Positions 53,287-62,064 of a stretch of DNA of 64,000 bases are shown here, piece by piece. The notes below the pieces were generated by a model, which did not search any database, had not been told where the DNA came from, and saw only the letters and a list, made by a program, of their open reading frames with translations. This DNA comes from Arthrobacter crusticola (GTDB lineage: Bacteria; Actinomycetota; Actinomycetes; Actinomycetales; Micrococcaceae), in the NCBI RefSeq assembly GCF_004357995.1, contig NZ_SMTK01000004.1, forward strand, positions 310,001-374,000, written 5' to 3'. Positions within the stretch are counted from its first letter, which is position 1, and the number at the start of each line of letters is the position of its first letter. Made by a program: the position numbers and the translations under genes.

Positions 53287-54153
53287 CGCTTCGCTCGGGC
53301 CCTCCGGCCCCAGCCCAAGACGCACCACCTTCAGGACAAGATGGGTTGCCGCCTTGACCGGAAGCGGGATCGGCCCGAGGGAAGGCACCCGCAACCCGAG
53401 CATTTCCCGATGACGCGGCTCAAGGGTCGCGACCGCCGCGGCGAACAGCACCCGATAACCGAGCCGCTGAGAGGCCGGCAGGGGAGGGCGCTTGATGTAC
53501 GCGAGGGCCTCCTGGACCTGGTCGCTGTTCGTCAGCTCAGGGTCGAAAGCCCTCAACTGTGCTGCCAGCTCCGCTTCCGAACGCGGTGGCGACTCAACCC
53601 CCATGAGCTCACCGGCCTGCGCCCACTCGGCGACGTACTGGTCGCCGCCGCCGGGGATGGGATCCCCGTAGGCCTTGTGTGCGGCGAGGAACGCATCGGT
53701 GAAGGCGAGGTGGACCCAGCGGACGAGCGCAGGATCGGCGGCGGAATACTCGCGAGTGGTGCCGTTGCTGTCGACGTACGTGCCCCGGACCCGCTGGTGC
53801 AGCCGCTGGACGAAGGCGGATCCCTCCTGCGCTGTACGCTGGGATCCGTAGGTGACGGTGAAGATCCACCGGATGGTGTTGGCCAGGCGTCCCAGCGGGT
53901 CCTCACGGAATGAGGAGTGCGCGTGGACGCCTGCCATAGCGCCGGGATGCAGGGCCTGGAGCAGCAACGCACGGACGCCCGCAACCAGCGGGGTCATTGA
54001 TCCGTTCACCGCCCACACGGCGGAGCCGGGAACGAAGTAGCCGACGTCGTCGCCCTGTTCGAGATCCAACTGCCACTGGGGAATTGCAGGATCACCCGCG
54101 GTGAACGTGGTGCGCAGCTGAGTGCGCCATGCCGCAACAAGATCCATCAGCAT
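53227..54153 (-). CDS. DUF2236 (MpaB/latex-clearing-like) oxygenase family protein
   Basis: A 308-residue helical protein of the DUF2236 family, whose members include heme-b oxygenases (rubber oxygenase Lcp, MpaB). Family blocks: ALHPGAMAGVHAHSSFREDP, GRLANTIRWIFTVTYG, VRWVHLAFTDAFLAAHKAYG and LRAFDPELTNSDQVQEALAY. The His residues in HPGAM..HAH and RWVH would be the heme-related ones. No export signal was seen. The ATG at 54153 follows GGGAG closely; a longer frame upstream is possible. Its last codons lie inside the repeat array. Confidence 0.82.
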   Translation of the reverse strand: MLMDLVAAWRTQLRTTFTAGDPAIPQWQLDLEQGDDVGYFVPGSAVWAVNGSMTPLVAGVRALLLQALHPGAMAGVHAHSSFREDPLGRLANTIRWIFTVTYGSQRTAQEGSAFVQRLHQRVRGTYVDSNGTTREYSAADPALVRWVHLAFTDAFLAAHKAYGDPIPGGGDQYVAEWAQAGELMGVESPPRSEAELAAQLRAFDPELTNSDQVQEALAYIKRPPLPASQRLGYRVLFAAAVATLEPRHREMLGLRVPSLGPIPLPVKAATHLVLKVVRLGLGPEGPSEAAARRRIARVRAAGSSRRTA

Positions 54154-54328
54154 AGGTCTCCCTGGAAAACCGGCGCGGGCAGGAATGCCGCTGACCTCTT
54201 TCACGAAGGCCACGGCCGCGGAGTTCCCTGTCCTGCTTTCTCTGCCCCAACTTCCCCGCCGGGCATCCCATCCAAAGGGCGCCCCGAAACGAAGATCCTG
54301 CACCGGTAACGACCAGTGAGGAGCAGCC

Positions 54329-54844
54329 ATGCCCACAAGTGACCTCTATGACATCGAGCTGGCCATGAACGACGGCACCACGCGGTCCTTCGGCGACTAC
54401 CGGGGCAGCATCGTCCTGGTGGTCAACGTCGCCTCGAATTGCGGCTTCACTCCCCAGTACGAGGGGCTTGAGCGGCTGTACCGGAAGTACGAGGCGGACG
54501 GCTTCGTCGTGCTCGGCGTTCCCTGCAACCAGTTCATGAACCAGGAACCGGGGACCGACGAGGACATCCGGGCCTTCTGCTCGATGAATTTCGGAGTCAC
54601 CTTCCCGCTCACGCGCAAGGCGGATGTGCGCGGGAAGAACCAGCACCCGCTGTACGCCCGGCTGACCCAGTACAAGGGCGCCGGGCTGTCGAAGTCGGTG
54701 CTGCCCGGGCTGGTGAGGTGGAACTTCGAGAAATTCCTCATCAACCGGGAAGGGATCATCATCGACCGCTTTGCCCCCACAGTGGAGCCCGACGCGCCCG
54801 AGATCGCTGCCGCGATCGAGTCATGTCGAAAGGCCGCAGCCTGA
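54329..54844 (+). CDS. Glutathione/thiol peroxidase, BtuE-like
   Basis: A 171-residue peroxidase of the GPx family. The catalytic Cys38 lies in NVASNCGFTPQY, with Gln68 in VPCNQF and Trp131 in RWNFEKFL; there is no selenocysteine. Such bacterial enzymes reduce peroxides with thioredoxin or mycothiol-type thiols. GAGGAG lies before the ATG. It diverges from the DUF2236 gene and converges with the HAD gene. Confidence 0.92.
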   Translation: MPTSDLYDIELAMNDGTTRSFGDYRGSIVLVVNVASNCGFTPQYEGLERLYRKYEADGFVVLGVPCNQFMNQEPGTDEDIRAFCSMNFGVTFPLTRKADVRGKNQHPLYARLTQYKGAGLSKSVLPGLVRWNFEKFLINREGIIIDRFAPTVEPDAPEIAAAIESCRKAAA

Positions 54845-54862
54845 GCGCCGGCCTACTCGGCC

Positions 54863-55732
54863 CTACTTGGCGAGGACTGCGACGCAGCCTGCGAGGAAGG
54901 CTGCCCCGGCCTCTTCGTTGACCAGGCCCTCCTCGATAAGGATGGGGTACGGCTTCTCCGGCACGCCGTCGGAGGGCCGGACGTCGACGTGCGCGACGTC
55001 GTAGCCCTTGCCGTGGAGGTAGTCCGCCATGGCGTAATCGGTCCGTGAGTCGCCGACGGTCCGCCACGTGTTGGGAACTTCTCCATAGGGCGCCAGCAGG
55101 GCCAGCGCCCGCTCAGCGCCGAGGTCCTTGCCCAACCGGACCGATTCGATGTCGGTGGAGATGATGGTGGGGTCGATGCGGTAGCCCACCTCTCCGTTGC
55201 TGTCGGGCCGCTCGCGGCCCAGCCGGATTCCGCCCATGTCGTAGCTCACCAGGATGTCGAACGCGTCGGCGTCGAACTCAGCCTGGCCGGCAAGGTAGTC
55301 GGCGCTGCTGACATCGAGCGACTGCTCGACCGAGACCATCGCGCGCTTGGTCTCATCGAAGAACATCAGTGCGGAGTACTTCTCCTCCACCAGGTCCCGG
55401 ACGTCGTCGCCGAAGCTGGAGGGCAGGGCAAGTTCCTTGTCCACGTGCACTTCACCTGCACCGTCGGCGTCGAAGCTGAACCAGGACGCACCCTTTTCGC
55501 AGATCGCATGGAACCGCACCCCGTCGGGAATACCTGAGGCCATCATGGGGTTCAATAACTGTTCCCGAATGAAAGCGTCCGAGCGGCCCGTGTTGAAGAC
55601 CACAGGCCATCCGGCGCCGGCCAGCCGGAGCAGGTAATCGATGATCGGCTGGGGAACAGTACGCGTGACGGGGCTGGCAATGGGGCCGTCAACGTCGAGG
55701 AGCAGGCCCATGCGGGCTTCGAAAAAGGGCAT
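54863..55732 (-). CDS. HAD-superfamily phosphatase
   Basis: A 289-residue cytoplasmic HAD hydrolase of the Cof-like type. Motif I is LLLDVDGPIASP (nucleophile Asp13, acid Asp15), motif II is VVFNTGRSD, and motif IV is WRTVGDSRTDYAMADYL, with a Lys (RLGKDLGAERAL) before it. The large cap lies between about 60 and 200. The substrate is unknown, perhaps a sugar phosphate. An ATG at 55711 would also give an intact domain. Confidence 0.82.
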   Translation of the reverse strand: MPFFEARMGLLLDVDGPIASPVTRTVPQPIIDYLLRLAGAGWPVVFNTGRSDAFIREQLLNPMMASGIPDGVRFHAICEKGASWFSFDADGAGEVHVDKELALPSSFGDDVRDLVEEKYSALMFFDETKRAMVSVEQSLDVSSADYLAGQAEFDADAFDILVSYDMGGIRLGRERPDSNGEVGYRIDPTIISTDIESVRLGKDLGAERALALLAPYGEVPNTWRTVGDSRTDYAMADYLHGKGYDVAHVDVRPSDGVPEKPYPILIEEGLVNEEAGAAFLAGCVAVLAK

Positions 55733-55766
55733 GTCCCATTATGGACCGACGCCGCCCCGGCGCCTG

Positions 55767-55825
55767 TTGACAATCAAGGCATGAGAGCACATACTCGTGG
55801 AATCGATTCCATGGAATCGATTCCA
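55767..55825 (+). promoter_or_regulatory. rbs promoter with doubled RbsR operator
   Basis: TTGACA (55767-55772) and CATACT (55790-55795) are 17 bases apart, a strong promoter. Starting 3 bases later, two adjacent copies of the perfect 14-bp palindrome TGGAATCGATTCCA lie at 55798-55811 and 55812-55825, each with central CG. They cover the expected start site, so RbsR bound here should repress the whole operon including its own gene. Confidence 0.82.
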
Positions 55826-55840
55826 CCGTAAGGAAATGCA

Positions 55841-56854
55841 ATGAAGCAGATTACGATCAAGGACGTGGCGGAGGCCGCGGGGGTTTCGAAAGCCACAGCA
55901 TCGCGCGTCCTCTCGGGCCACCCGGCAACCTCGCCGGAGGCGCGCAAGGCCGTTGAGGCCGCGGCCGGACGGCTCGGCTTTCGTCCCAATGCGCAGGCCC
56001 GGTCCCTACGGAATACCCGCACGCAGACCATTGGCCTGCTCCTCCCGGACGTCCGCAATCCCTTCTTCGGCGACCTCGCCCATGCAGTGGAGCAGCGGGC
56101 CCGCAGTTTCGGATACATGACGCTGTTTGGTAACGCGAACGAGAATGTGGAGCAGCAGGACGAGTACATTGACGTCATGCTGTCCCAGCGGGTGGACGGT
56201 GTCATTGCGGCACCCCAGGGTGATGGCGGCAACCTCAGCCAGCTGCTCCGCAGCGGGGTGCCGGTGGTCTTCGTTGACCGGGTCCTCGACTCCATCAAGG
56301 TCCCCTCCGTCAGCCCGGATAACTCGACGGGCATCCACGACGCCGTGAAGCACCTCACGGCCCGGGGACACCGCCGCATCGGCTACATCGCCGGCCCGCA
56401 GTCAACCTCCACAGGCCGCGAGCGCCTCCGCTCCTACAAGGAAGCCCTGGCTGCCACGGGGGCGGATACCGACGCCGATCTCATCTTCCTCGGCGACTTC
56501 CAGGCTGCCAGCGGAGCCGAAGGGGCGCGAACCCTCCTCGACCTCGCCAACCCGCCCACGGCCCTGCTCGCCGCGGACAGCCTGATGAGCATCGGGGCGG
56601 TAGGGGTCTGTAATGAACGCGGCATCGCCATCGGGACCGACCTCGCTTTCGTCGCCCACGACGACATCGACGCGTTCACCCTCATCAACCCGCCACTCAC
56701 GGTGATCGCACACGATATCGACGCAATGGGGCGCCTGGCTGTCGACATGCTGATGAGCGTCATCGGGGGCGGATCACCCGCCTCCCACACCATCCCAGGC
56801 CGCCTGATCGTCCGCGGCTCCACCCCCGAATTTGAGAAAGAACGGCAATCATGA
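55841..56854 (+). CDS. rbsR: LacI-family repressor of the ribose operon
   Basis: A 337-residue LacI-type repressor with HTH TIKDVAEAAGVSKATASRVL, hinge FRPNAQARSLRNTRT and an effector domain ending LAFVAHDDIDAFTLINPPLT. AAGGA lies 7 bases before the ATG. It is the first gene of its own operon, directly behind a doubled operator, so it autoregulates. Ribose is the likely inducer given the genes that follow. It overlaps rbsA by ATGA. Confidence 0.92.
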   Translation: MKQITIKDVAEAAGVSKATASRVLSGHPATSPEARKAVEAAAGRLGFRPNAQARSLRNTRTQTIGLLLPDVRNPFFGDLAHAVEQRARSFGYMTLFGNANENVEQQDEYIDVMLSQRVDGVIAAPQGDGGNLSQLLRSGVPVVFVDRVLDSIKVPSVSPDNSTGIHDAVKHLTARGHRRIGYIAGPQSTSTGRERLRSYKEALAATGADTDADLIFLGDFQAASGAEGARTLLDLANPPTALLAADSLMSIGAVGVCNERGIAIGTDLAFVAHDDIDAFTLINPPLTVIAHDIDAMGRLAVDMLMSVIGGGSPASHTIPGRLIVRGSTPEFEKERQS

Positions 56855-58383
56855 ACGGCAGTCCCATCCTTACGCTGGACAATGTGTCGAAGGCGTTTGG
56901 CCCCGTCACCGTGATCGATGGCGTCAGTGTCAACGTGCTGCCCGGCAAGGTGCAGGTTCTCCTGGGCGAAAACGGAGCCGGCAAATCGACCCTGATCAAG
57001 ATGATGGCAGGCGTCCACCAACCCGACGGCGGCAGGATCCTGATCGACGGCGAGGAGGTCCAGCTTCCCGATACCAAGGCCTCCGAAAAGCACGGTATCG
57101 CCACCATCCACCAGGAACTCAACCTGGTGGGCACGATGAGCATCGCCGAGAACATCTCCCTGGGGCGCCTGCCCCGCCGGTTCGGGCTGGTGGACAAGGC
57201 TCGGATGAAGGAGGACGCGCGCGCCGCCCTCGCCCTGATCGGGCTGGACCTTGACGTCGACCGCCAGGTGGGGGAACTGGGCATTGCGCACCAGCAGCTC
57301 GTCGAGATCGCGAAGGCCCTGAGCCTGAACGCCCGCATGCTGATCCTCGACGAGCCGACCGCGGCACTGACCAAGCGGGAGATCGCCTCGCTGTTCAAGG
57401 TCGTGGAGGACCTGAGGTCCCGCGGGGTGGGAATGGTGTTCATCAGCCATCACCTCGACGAGATCGCCGCCATCGGCGATTCGGTCTCGGTCCTGCGCGA
57501 CGGCCGGTTCATTGCGGAGGTTCCCGCCACCACCCACGAGGACGAACTGGTACGCCTCATGGTCGGCCGTGACATCGACCAGCAGTTCCCGCGCCGCCGC
57601 GAGTACGCCGGGCCCGCAGAAACCCTGCTCGAGGTCCGCGGGCTCTCCACGAAGGGCATGGTCAACAACGTTTCCTTCTCGGTGCAGGCCGGTGAGGTCG
57701 TCGCGCTCGCCGGGCTGGTCGGTGCGGGCCGCACCGAGGTGATCCGCGCCATCGCCGGAATCGACCCGTACACCTCGGGAACCATCTCGGTCCGGGGCAA
57801 GGCCCTGCCGCCGCTCAACGTCGGTGCGGCGATCCGGGCCGGCATCGGCCACGTGCCCGAGGACCGGAAGGTCCAGGGCCTTGTCCTGGGCGCGGCGGTC
57901 AACGAGAACATCGGCTACGCGACCCTGGCGGCGACGGCGCGGGCCGGGATCGTCGATTTCGCCGGGCAGCGCAAGCGTGCCCAGGAGGTCGCCGACAAGC
58001 TCCGGATCCGGATGTCGAGCCTCGACCAGACCGTCGGCTCGCTCTCCGGCGGGAACCAGCAGAAAACAGTTTTCGCCCGGTGGATCGTCGCCGGCGCAAC
58101 CGTCCTGCTGCTCGATGAACCGACCCGCGGCGTCGACGTCGGGGCGAAGGTCGAAATCTACGAATTGATCAACGCCATCACCGCGGCCGGCGGCGCCGTC
58201 GTGATGGTCTCAAGCGAACTGCCCGAAGTGCTCGGTATGGCCGACAGGATCGTCGTCATGAGCGGCGGCCATGTGTCCGGCCAACTGCCAGCCGAATCCG
58301 CAACGCAGGACTCAGTGATGTCGCTGGCCGTCCGCGATGTACAGCGAGAAATTGAAGACAAGCAGATGAAGGACGAATCATGA
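56851..58383 (+). CDS. rbsA: Ribose ABC transporter ATP-binding protein
   Basis: A 510-residue double-ABC ATPase. Domain one has [33 protein letters not shown] and [12 protein letters not shown]. Domain two has [39 protein letters not shown] and LLLDEPTRGVDVG. Ribose transporter assignment rests on the downstream rbsC, rbsB, rbsK and rbsD. It overlaps both neighbours by 4 bases. Confidence 0.95.
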   Translation: MNGSPILTLDNVSKAFGPVTVIDGVSVNVLPGKVQVLLGENGAGKSTLIKMMAGVHQPDGGRILIDGEEVQLPDTKASEKHGIATIHQELNLVGTMSIAENISLGRLPRRFGLVDKARMKEDARAALALIGLDLDVDRQVGELGIAHQQLVEIAKALSLNARMLILDEPTAALTKREIASLFKVVEDLRSRGVGMVFISHHLDEIAAIGDSVSVLRDGRFIAEVPATTHEDELVRLMVGRDIDQQFPRRREYAGPAETLLEVRGLSTKGMVNNVSFSVQAGEVVALAGLVGAGRTEVIRAIAGIDPYTSGTISVRGKALPPLNVGAAIRAGIGHVPEDRKVQGLVLGAAVNENIGYATLAATARAGIVDFAGQRKRAQEVADKLRIRMSSLDQTVGSLSGGNQQKTVFARWIVAGATVLLLDEPTRGVDVGAKVEIYELINAITAAGGAVVMVSSELPEVLGMADRIVVMSGGHVSGQLPAESATQDSVMSLAVRDVQREIEDKQMKDES

Positions 58384-59363
58384 ACAAGGTAGCTGAAGCT
58401 GTAGCTGTCCCCAAGGGGCGCGGACGGGGATCGTTCATGACGTTCCTCTCTGGTAATGGAGCACTCGTAGGGCTGGTGGTCCTCGGGCTGGCGCTCTTCA
58501 TCGCCACCCCCGACTTCCTTACCGGCCGGAACCTTTTGAACGTCGGCATCCAGGCCTCGGTGATCGCGGTGCTCGCCTTCGGGCTCACCTTCGTGATCGT
58601 CGCGGCCGGAATCGACCTGTCCGTGGGATCGGTTGCGGCACTCTCGGCGATGGGCTCGGCCTGGATTTTCTCCCAGGCCGACCTGCCAGGCTGGATCGCA
58701 CTGATTGGAGGGCTCCTCATCGGCACCCTGAGCGGCGCGGTGAGCGGACTAGCGGTGAGCTACGGACGACTTCCATCGTTCATTGCCACCCTCGCAATGC
58801 TGAGTGTGGCCCGCGGTCTCACCCTGGTCCTCTCCGGCGGCCGGCCCATCCCGACCGCTCCCGAGGTTTCCTTCCTCGGCAGCATGCTCGGCCCGGTGCC
58901 CATGCCCATCGTGGTGCTGATCATCGCCGGTACCGTCGCAGCCCTGATCCTCAACTTCACGGTCATGGGCCGCTACATGTACGCAGTGGGCGGCAACACC
59001 GAGGCCGCCCGGCTGTCCGGTATCCCCGTGCGGCGGGTCCTCATCACAGTCTTCGCGCTCTCCGGGCTCTTCGCGGCGCTCGCGGGTCTGCTGCTGTCCG
59101 GCAGGCTCGATTCGGCCCAGCCGCAGGCGGCGGTCGGGTATGAGCTTGACGCCATTGCCGCCGTCGTCATCGGCGGGGCCTCCCTCGCCGGCGGTGTCGG
59201 GCGGATCAGCGGCACCCTGATCGGTGCGCTCGTCCTGGTTGTCATCCGCAACGGGCTCAACCTGCTCAACGTCTCATCCTTCTGGCAGCAGGTGGTCATC
59301 GGCCTCGTGATCGCCCTGGCCGTCGGTGTGGACTCGCTCCGCCGCAAGACCGCGCAGCACTAA
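58380..59363 (+). CDS. rbsC: Ribose ABC transporter permease
   Basis: A 327-residue CUT2 permease with eight to ten membrane segments. VAAGIDLSVGSVAALSAMGS, LPSFIATLAMLSVARGL, MYAVGGNTEAARLSGIPVRR and VIGGASLAGGVGRISGTLIG are RbsC hallmarks. It is shorter than the arabinose-type permease at 17884. It overlaps rbsA by ATGA. Confidence 0.95.
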   Translation: MNKVAEAVAVPKGRGRGSFMTFLSGNGALVGLVVLGLALFIATPDFLTGRNLLNVGIQASVIAVLAFGLTFVIVAAGIDLSVGSVAALSAMGSAWIFSQADLPGWIALIGGLLIGTLSGAVSGLAVSYGRLPSFIATLAMLSVARGLTLVLSGGRPIPTAPEVSFLGSMLGPVPMPIVVLIIAGTVAALILNFTVMGRYMYAVGGNTEAARLSGIPVRRVLITVFALSGLFAALAGLLLSGRLDSAQPQAAVGYELDAIAAVVIGGASLAGGVGRISGTLIGALVLVVIRNGLNLLNVSSFWQQVVIGLVIALAVGVDSLRRKTAQH

Positions 59364-59405
59364 AACTTTCCTCTCTAACCACCCCACTGATAAAAGGAAA
59401 AAACA

Positions 59406-60344
59406 ATGAAGTTCACTCCCACCAAGATCGTGACGCTTTCCGCCTCAGCCGCACTCCTGCTCGGCGTCGCCGCATGCAACCGCGGCGGAGACGACGCGGC
59501 GTCAGGCGGCGACAGCGTCACGCTGGCTGTCTCGACGCTGAACAACCCGTTCTTCGTCGAACTGCGCGACGGTGCCCAGGCCGCGGCCGATGACGCCGGA
59601 ATCGACCTCGAGGTCATCGACGCGCAGAACGATTCCGCGACGCAGACCAACCAGCTCGCCACCGCCGCGAGCGGCACCGACGGCGTCATCATCAACCCGG
59701 TCGACTCGGACGCTGCGGCGGCTTCGGTGGCCCCGCTGATCGAGAACGCCACTCCCATCGTGGCCGTCGACCGCACCGTGAACGGGGCCGAAATCCAGTC
59801 CCTGGTTTCAAGTGACAATGTGGCCGGCGGGAAGCAGGCCGCCGAAGAACTGGCCCGGGCCATGGGCGAGAAGGGCAAGGTGATCGTGCTCCAGGGCGTG
59901 GCGGGAACCTCCGCCAGCCGCGACCGCGGGGAAGGGTTCGCCGAAGGACTCAAGGCCTACCCGGACATTGAGGTGGTGGCGCAGCAGACCGCCAACTTCG
60001 ACCGGGCGGAAGCGCTGAACGTGGCAACGAACCTGCTGCAGTCCAACCCGGACGTCACCGGAATCTTCGCCGAGAATGATGAGATGGCGCTGGGCGCCAT
60101 CCAGGCGCTCGGTGACCGGGCCGGCAGCGAGGTCAGCGTCGTCGGCTTCGACGGCACGGAGGAAGGGCTCGTTGCGATCGAGGCGGGCACCCTGACGGCC
60201 ACGATCGCCCAGCAGCCCGCTGAGCTCGGCAAGCGCTCGGTCGAGATCCTCGTCCAGCTCCTCAACGACGAAGAGGTCGAGTCCACGGTTCCCGTGCCCG
60301 TGACCACCGTCAACGAGGAAAACGTCGGAGAGTTCACGGAATGA
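59406..60344 (+). CDS. rbsB: Ribose-binding lipoprotein
   Basis: A 312-residue binding protein. The lipobox GVAAC places the lipidated Cys at residue 24. LAVSTLNNPFFVELRDGAQA, DAQNDSATQTNQL, VDRTVNGAEI, GVAGTSASRDRGEGF and FAENDEMALGAIQAL match RbsB ribose-contact regions. AAAAGGAAAAAAC precedes the ATG. Here rbsB follows rbsC, and unlike the arabinose transporter it overlaps the next gene (rbsK) instead of being followed by a hairpin. Confidence 0.95.
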   Translation: MKFTPTKIVTLSASAALLLGVAACNRGGDDAASGGDSVTLAVSTLNNPFFVELRDGAQAAADDAGIDLEVIDAQNDSATQTNQLATAASGTDGVIINPVDSDAAAASVAPLIENATPIVAVDRTVNGAEIQSLVSSDNVAGGKQAAEELARAMGEKGKVIVLQGVAGTSASRDRGEGFAEGLKAYPDIEVVAQQTANFDRAEALNVATNLLQSNPDVTGIFAENDEMALGAIQALGDRAGSEVSVVGFDGTEEGLVAIEAGTLTATIAQQPAELGKRSVEILVQLLNDEEVESTVPVPVTTVNEENVGEFTE

Positions 60345-61288
60345 GCACCAATCCACCGGGCGTCGTCGTCGTGGGGTCGATCAACGCCGACCTCGTCGTG
60401 ACGCTGGAACGCCATCCGCAACCGGGTGAAACCGTGCTGGGCCGGTCAATGACCGTCCTGCCCGGTGGCAAGGGTGCCAATCAGGCCGTAGCGGCCGCAC
60501 GGCTGGGGGCGCCGGTCACCCTGATCGGCGCCGTCGGCCGGGACGCCTACGCGGACGCAGCCCTGGCCGGGCTGCGTTCCGCTGGGGTCCGGCTCGCCCT
60601 CCGCCATGCGGACGCCGGCACCGGCGTGGCCCTCGTCCAGGTTTCGGTAAGCGGCGAAAACTCAATCGTGGTGATCCCCGGCGCCAACGCCGAGGTGATC
60701 CGCGAGGTCGTGGAATCCCAGGCGTCCCTGATCTCTGAGGCCTCGGTCCTCGTGCTTCAGGGGGAAATCCCCGCCGAGTCGATTGCCGAAGCCGTGCGGC
60801 ACGCCCAGGGCCGTGTGATGATCAACCTTGCGCCGGTGATCGACATCGACCGCTCCGCGCTGCTGGCCGCCGACCCGTTGGTGGTCAACGAGCACGAGGG
60901 CATCCTGGTGCTCGAGCAACTGGGAGTCCGGGACCTCCCCACGGCGGCGGACCACCGAAGGATCATCGAGGCGCTGTCGGCGGCCGGCTTCGCCTCCGTC
61001 GTCCTCACCCTCGGTGCCGAAGGAGCCATGGTGGCCTCCAACGGCACGGTGGAGCACTTCCCGGCGCCGAAGGTTTCGGCGGTCGACACCACCGGGGCCG
61101 GTGACGCCTTCGTCGGGGCGCTCGCCGCCCGCCTTGCCGCGGGCGACAGCCTGGTCTCCGGCGTCGGGTTCGCCGTGCGCGTCGGTGCGTACGCCGTCCG
61201 GTCCGAGGGGGCCCAGCCGTCCTACCCGGCACTGGGTGACGAGCTCCCCGGGGACGGGGTCAGCACGCGCGAAGGGGCGATCGAATGA
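60341..61288 (+). CDS. rbsK: Ribokinase
   Basis: A 315-residue PfkB-family sugar kinase that makes ribose 5-phosphate. The N-terminal signature GSINADLVVTLERHPQPGET and PGGKGANQAVAAARLGAPV, the anion hole/catalytic base DTTGAGDAFVGALAARLA and VNEHE are all present. Overlaps rbsB and rbsD by ATGA. Confidence 0.95.
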   Translation: MSTNPPGVVVVGSINADLVVTLERHPQPGETVLGRSMTVLPGGKGANQAVAAARLGAPVTLIGAVGRDAYADAALAGLRSAGVRLALRHADAGTGVALVQVSVSGENSIVVIPGANAEVIREVVESQASLISEASVLVLQGEIPAESIAEAVRHAQGRVMINLAPVIDIDRSALLAADPLVVNEHEGILVLEQLGVRDLPTAADHRRIIEALSAAGFASVVLTLGAEGAMVASNGTVEHFPAPKVSAVDTTGAGDAFVGALAARLAAGDSLVSGVGFAVRVGAYAVRSEGAQPSYPALGDELPGDGVSTREGAIE

Positions 61289-61668
61289 AGCGTTCAGGCA
61301 TCCTGAACCCCGCTCTCAGCTCGGCCATCGCGGGCCTGGGCCACGGCCACCTCGTCGTCATCGCCGACAGCGGCCTGCCCATCCCCGCGACGGTCCCGAC
61401 CGTCGACCTCACCCTGGTCCGGGGGATTCCCCGGTTCGCGGATGTGCTGCGGGCGGTGCTGGCAGAGATCGTCGTCGAAGGCAGCATCATCGCCACCGAA
61501 GCGCAGGACGGCGTGGCCGGCGAGTGGGTGCGTGCGGAGGGGCTTACTCCCCGAACCATCCCGCACGACGACCTGAAGGCCCTGCTGCCCACGGCGCGGC
61601 TGGTGATCCGCACCGGGGAGGCCACCCCGTACGCCAACGTCATCCTTCAATCCGGCGTGGATTTCTAG
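61285..61668 (+). CDS. rbsD: D-ribose pyranase
   Basis: A 127-residue RbsD that interconverts pyranose and furanose forms of ribose so that ribokinase can act. The start KRSGILNPALSSAIAGLGHG contains the catalytic His20 region (HGHLVVIADSGLPIP), and the end RTGEATPYANVILQSGV is conserved. It is the last gene of the operon and is followed by a 15-bp hairpin. Confidence 0.95.
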   Translation: MKRSGILNPALSSAIAGLGHGHLVVIADSGLPIPATVPTVDLTLVRGIPRFADVLRAVLAEIVVEGSIIATEAQDGVAGEWVRAEGLTPRTIPHDDLKALLPTARLVIRTGEATPYANVILQSGVDF

Positions 61669-61674
61669 GCCGAC

Positions 61675-61708
61675 ATCCGTGGCCAAAGGTAACCCTTTGG
61701 CCACGGAT
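61675..61708 (+). terminator. 15-bp hairpin ending the ribose operon
   Basis: ATCCGTGGCCAAAGG (61675-61689) pairs perfectly with 61694-61708 around a TAAC loop, 6 bases after the rbsD stop. No T-run follows, but the stem is very stable. Confidence 0.75.
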
Positions 61709-61764
61709 CGGCGGCCGCGGAGGCTTATATTCCATTGCGCGCCTGTTTTCCATAGGCTGTATCA

Positions 61765-62064
61765 GTGATCTTCAAAGCTGTGAGCGATGGCCGACCCTAC
61801 CCGGACCACGGACACGTGTCCCCAAGAGACTGGGCTGAGGTGCCTCCCCGGCAGGTCCGGCTCGACGAACTGGTGACGACAAAAACCACGCTTGACCTCG
61901 AGGCCCTACTCGCCGAGGATTCAACGTTTTTCGGGGATCTCTTCCCCCATGTCGTCCAGTGGCAGGACACCCTGTACCTTGAGGACGGGCTGCACCGGGC
62001 CGTCCGCACCGCCCTTCACCAGCGCACCATCCTCCACGCGCGGGTGCTGGTGATCGATGGCTGA
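61765..62064 (+). CDS. Conserved small protein of unknown function (99 aa)
   Basis: A 99-residue soluble protein. Features are FKAVSDGRPYPDHG at the start, PPRQVRLDELVTTKTTLDLE, FFGDLFPHVVQW and LYLEDGLHRAVRTALHQRTI. I believe relatives are common in Arthrobacter-type genomes, but I know no function; the DGLHRA block is faintly reminiscent of ParB-like nuclease boxes. The GTG start has no ribosome-binding site; TAGGCT lies at 61753-61758, so the mRNA is probably leaderless. It overlaps the next gene by 8 bases. Confidence 0.75.
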   Translation: MIFKAVSDGRPYPDHGHVSPRDWAEVPPRQVRLDELVTTKTTLDLEALLAEDSTFFGDLFPHVVQWQDTLYLEDGLHRAVRTALHQRTILHARVLVIDG

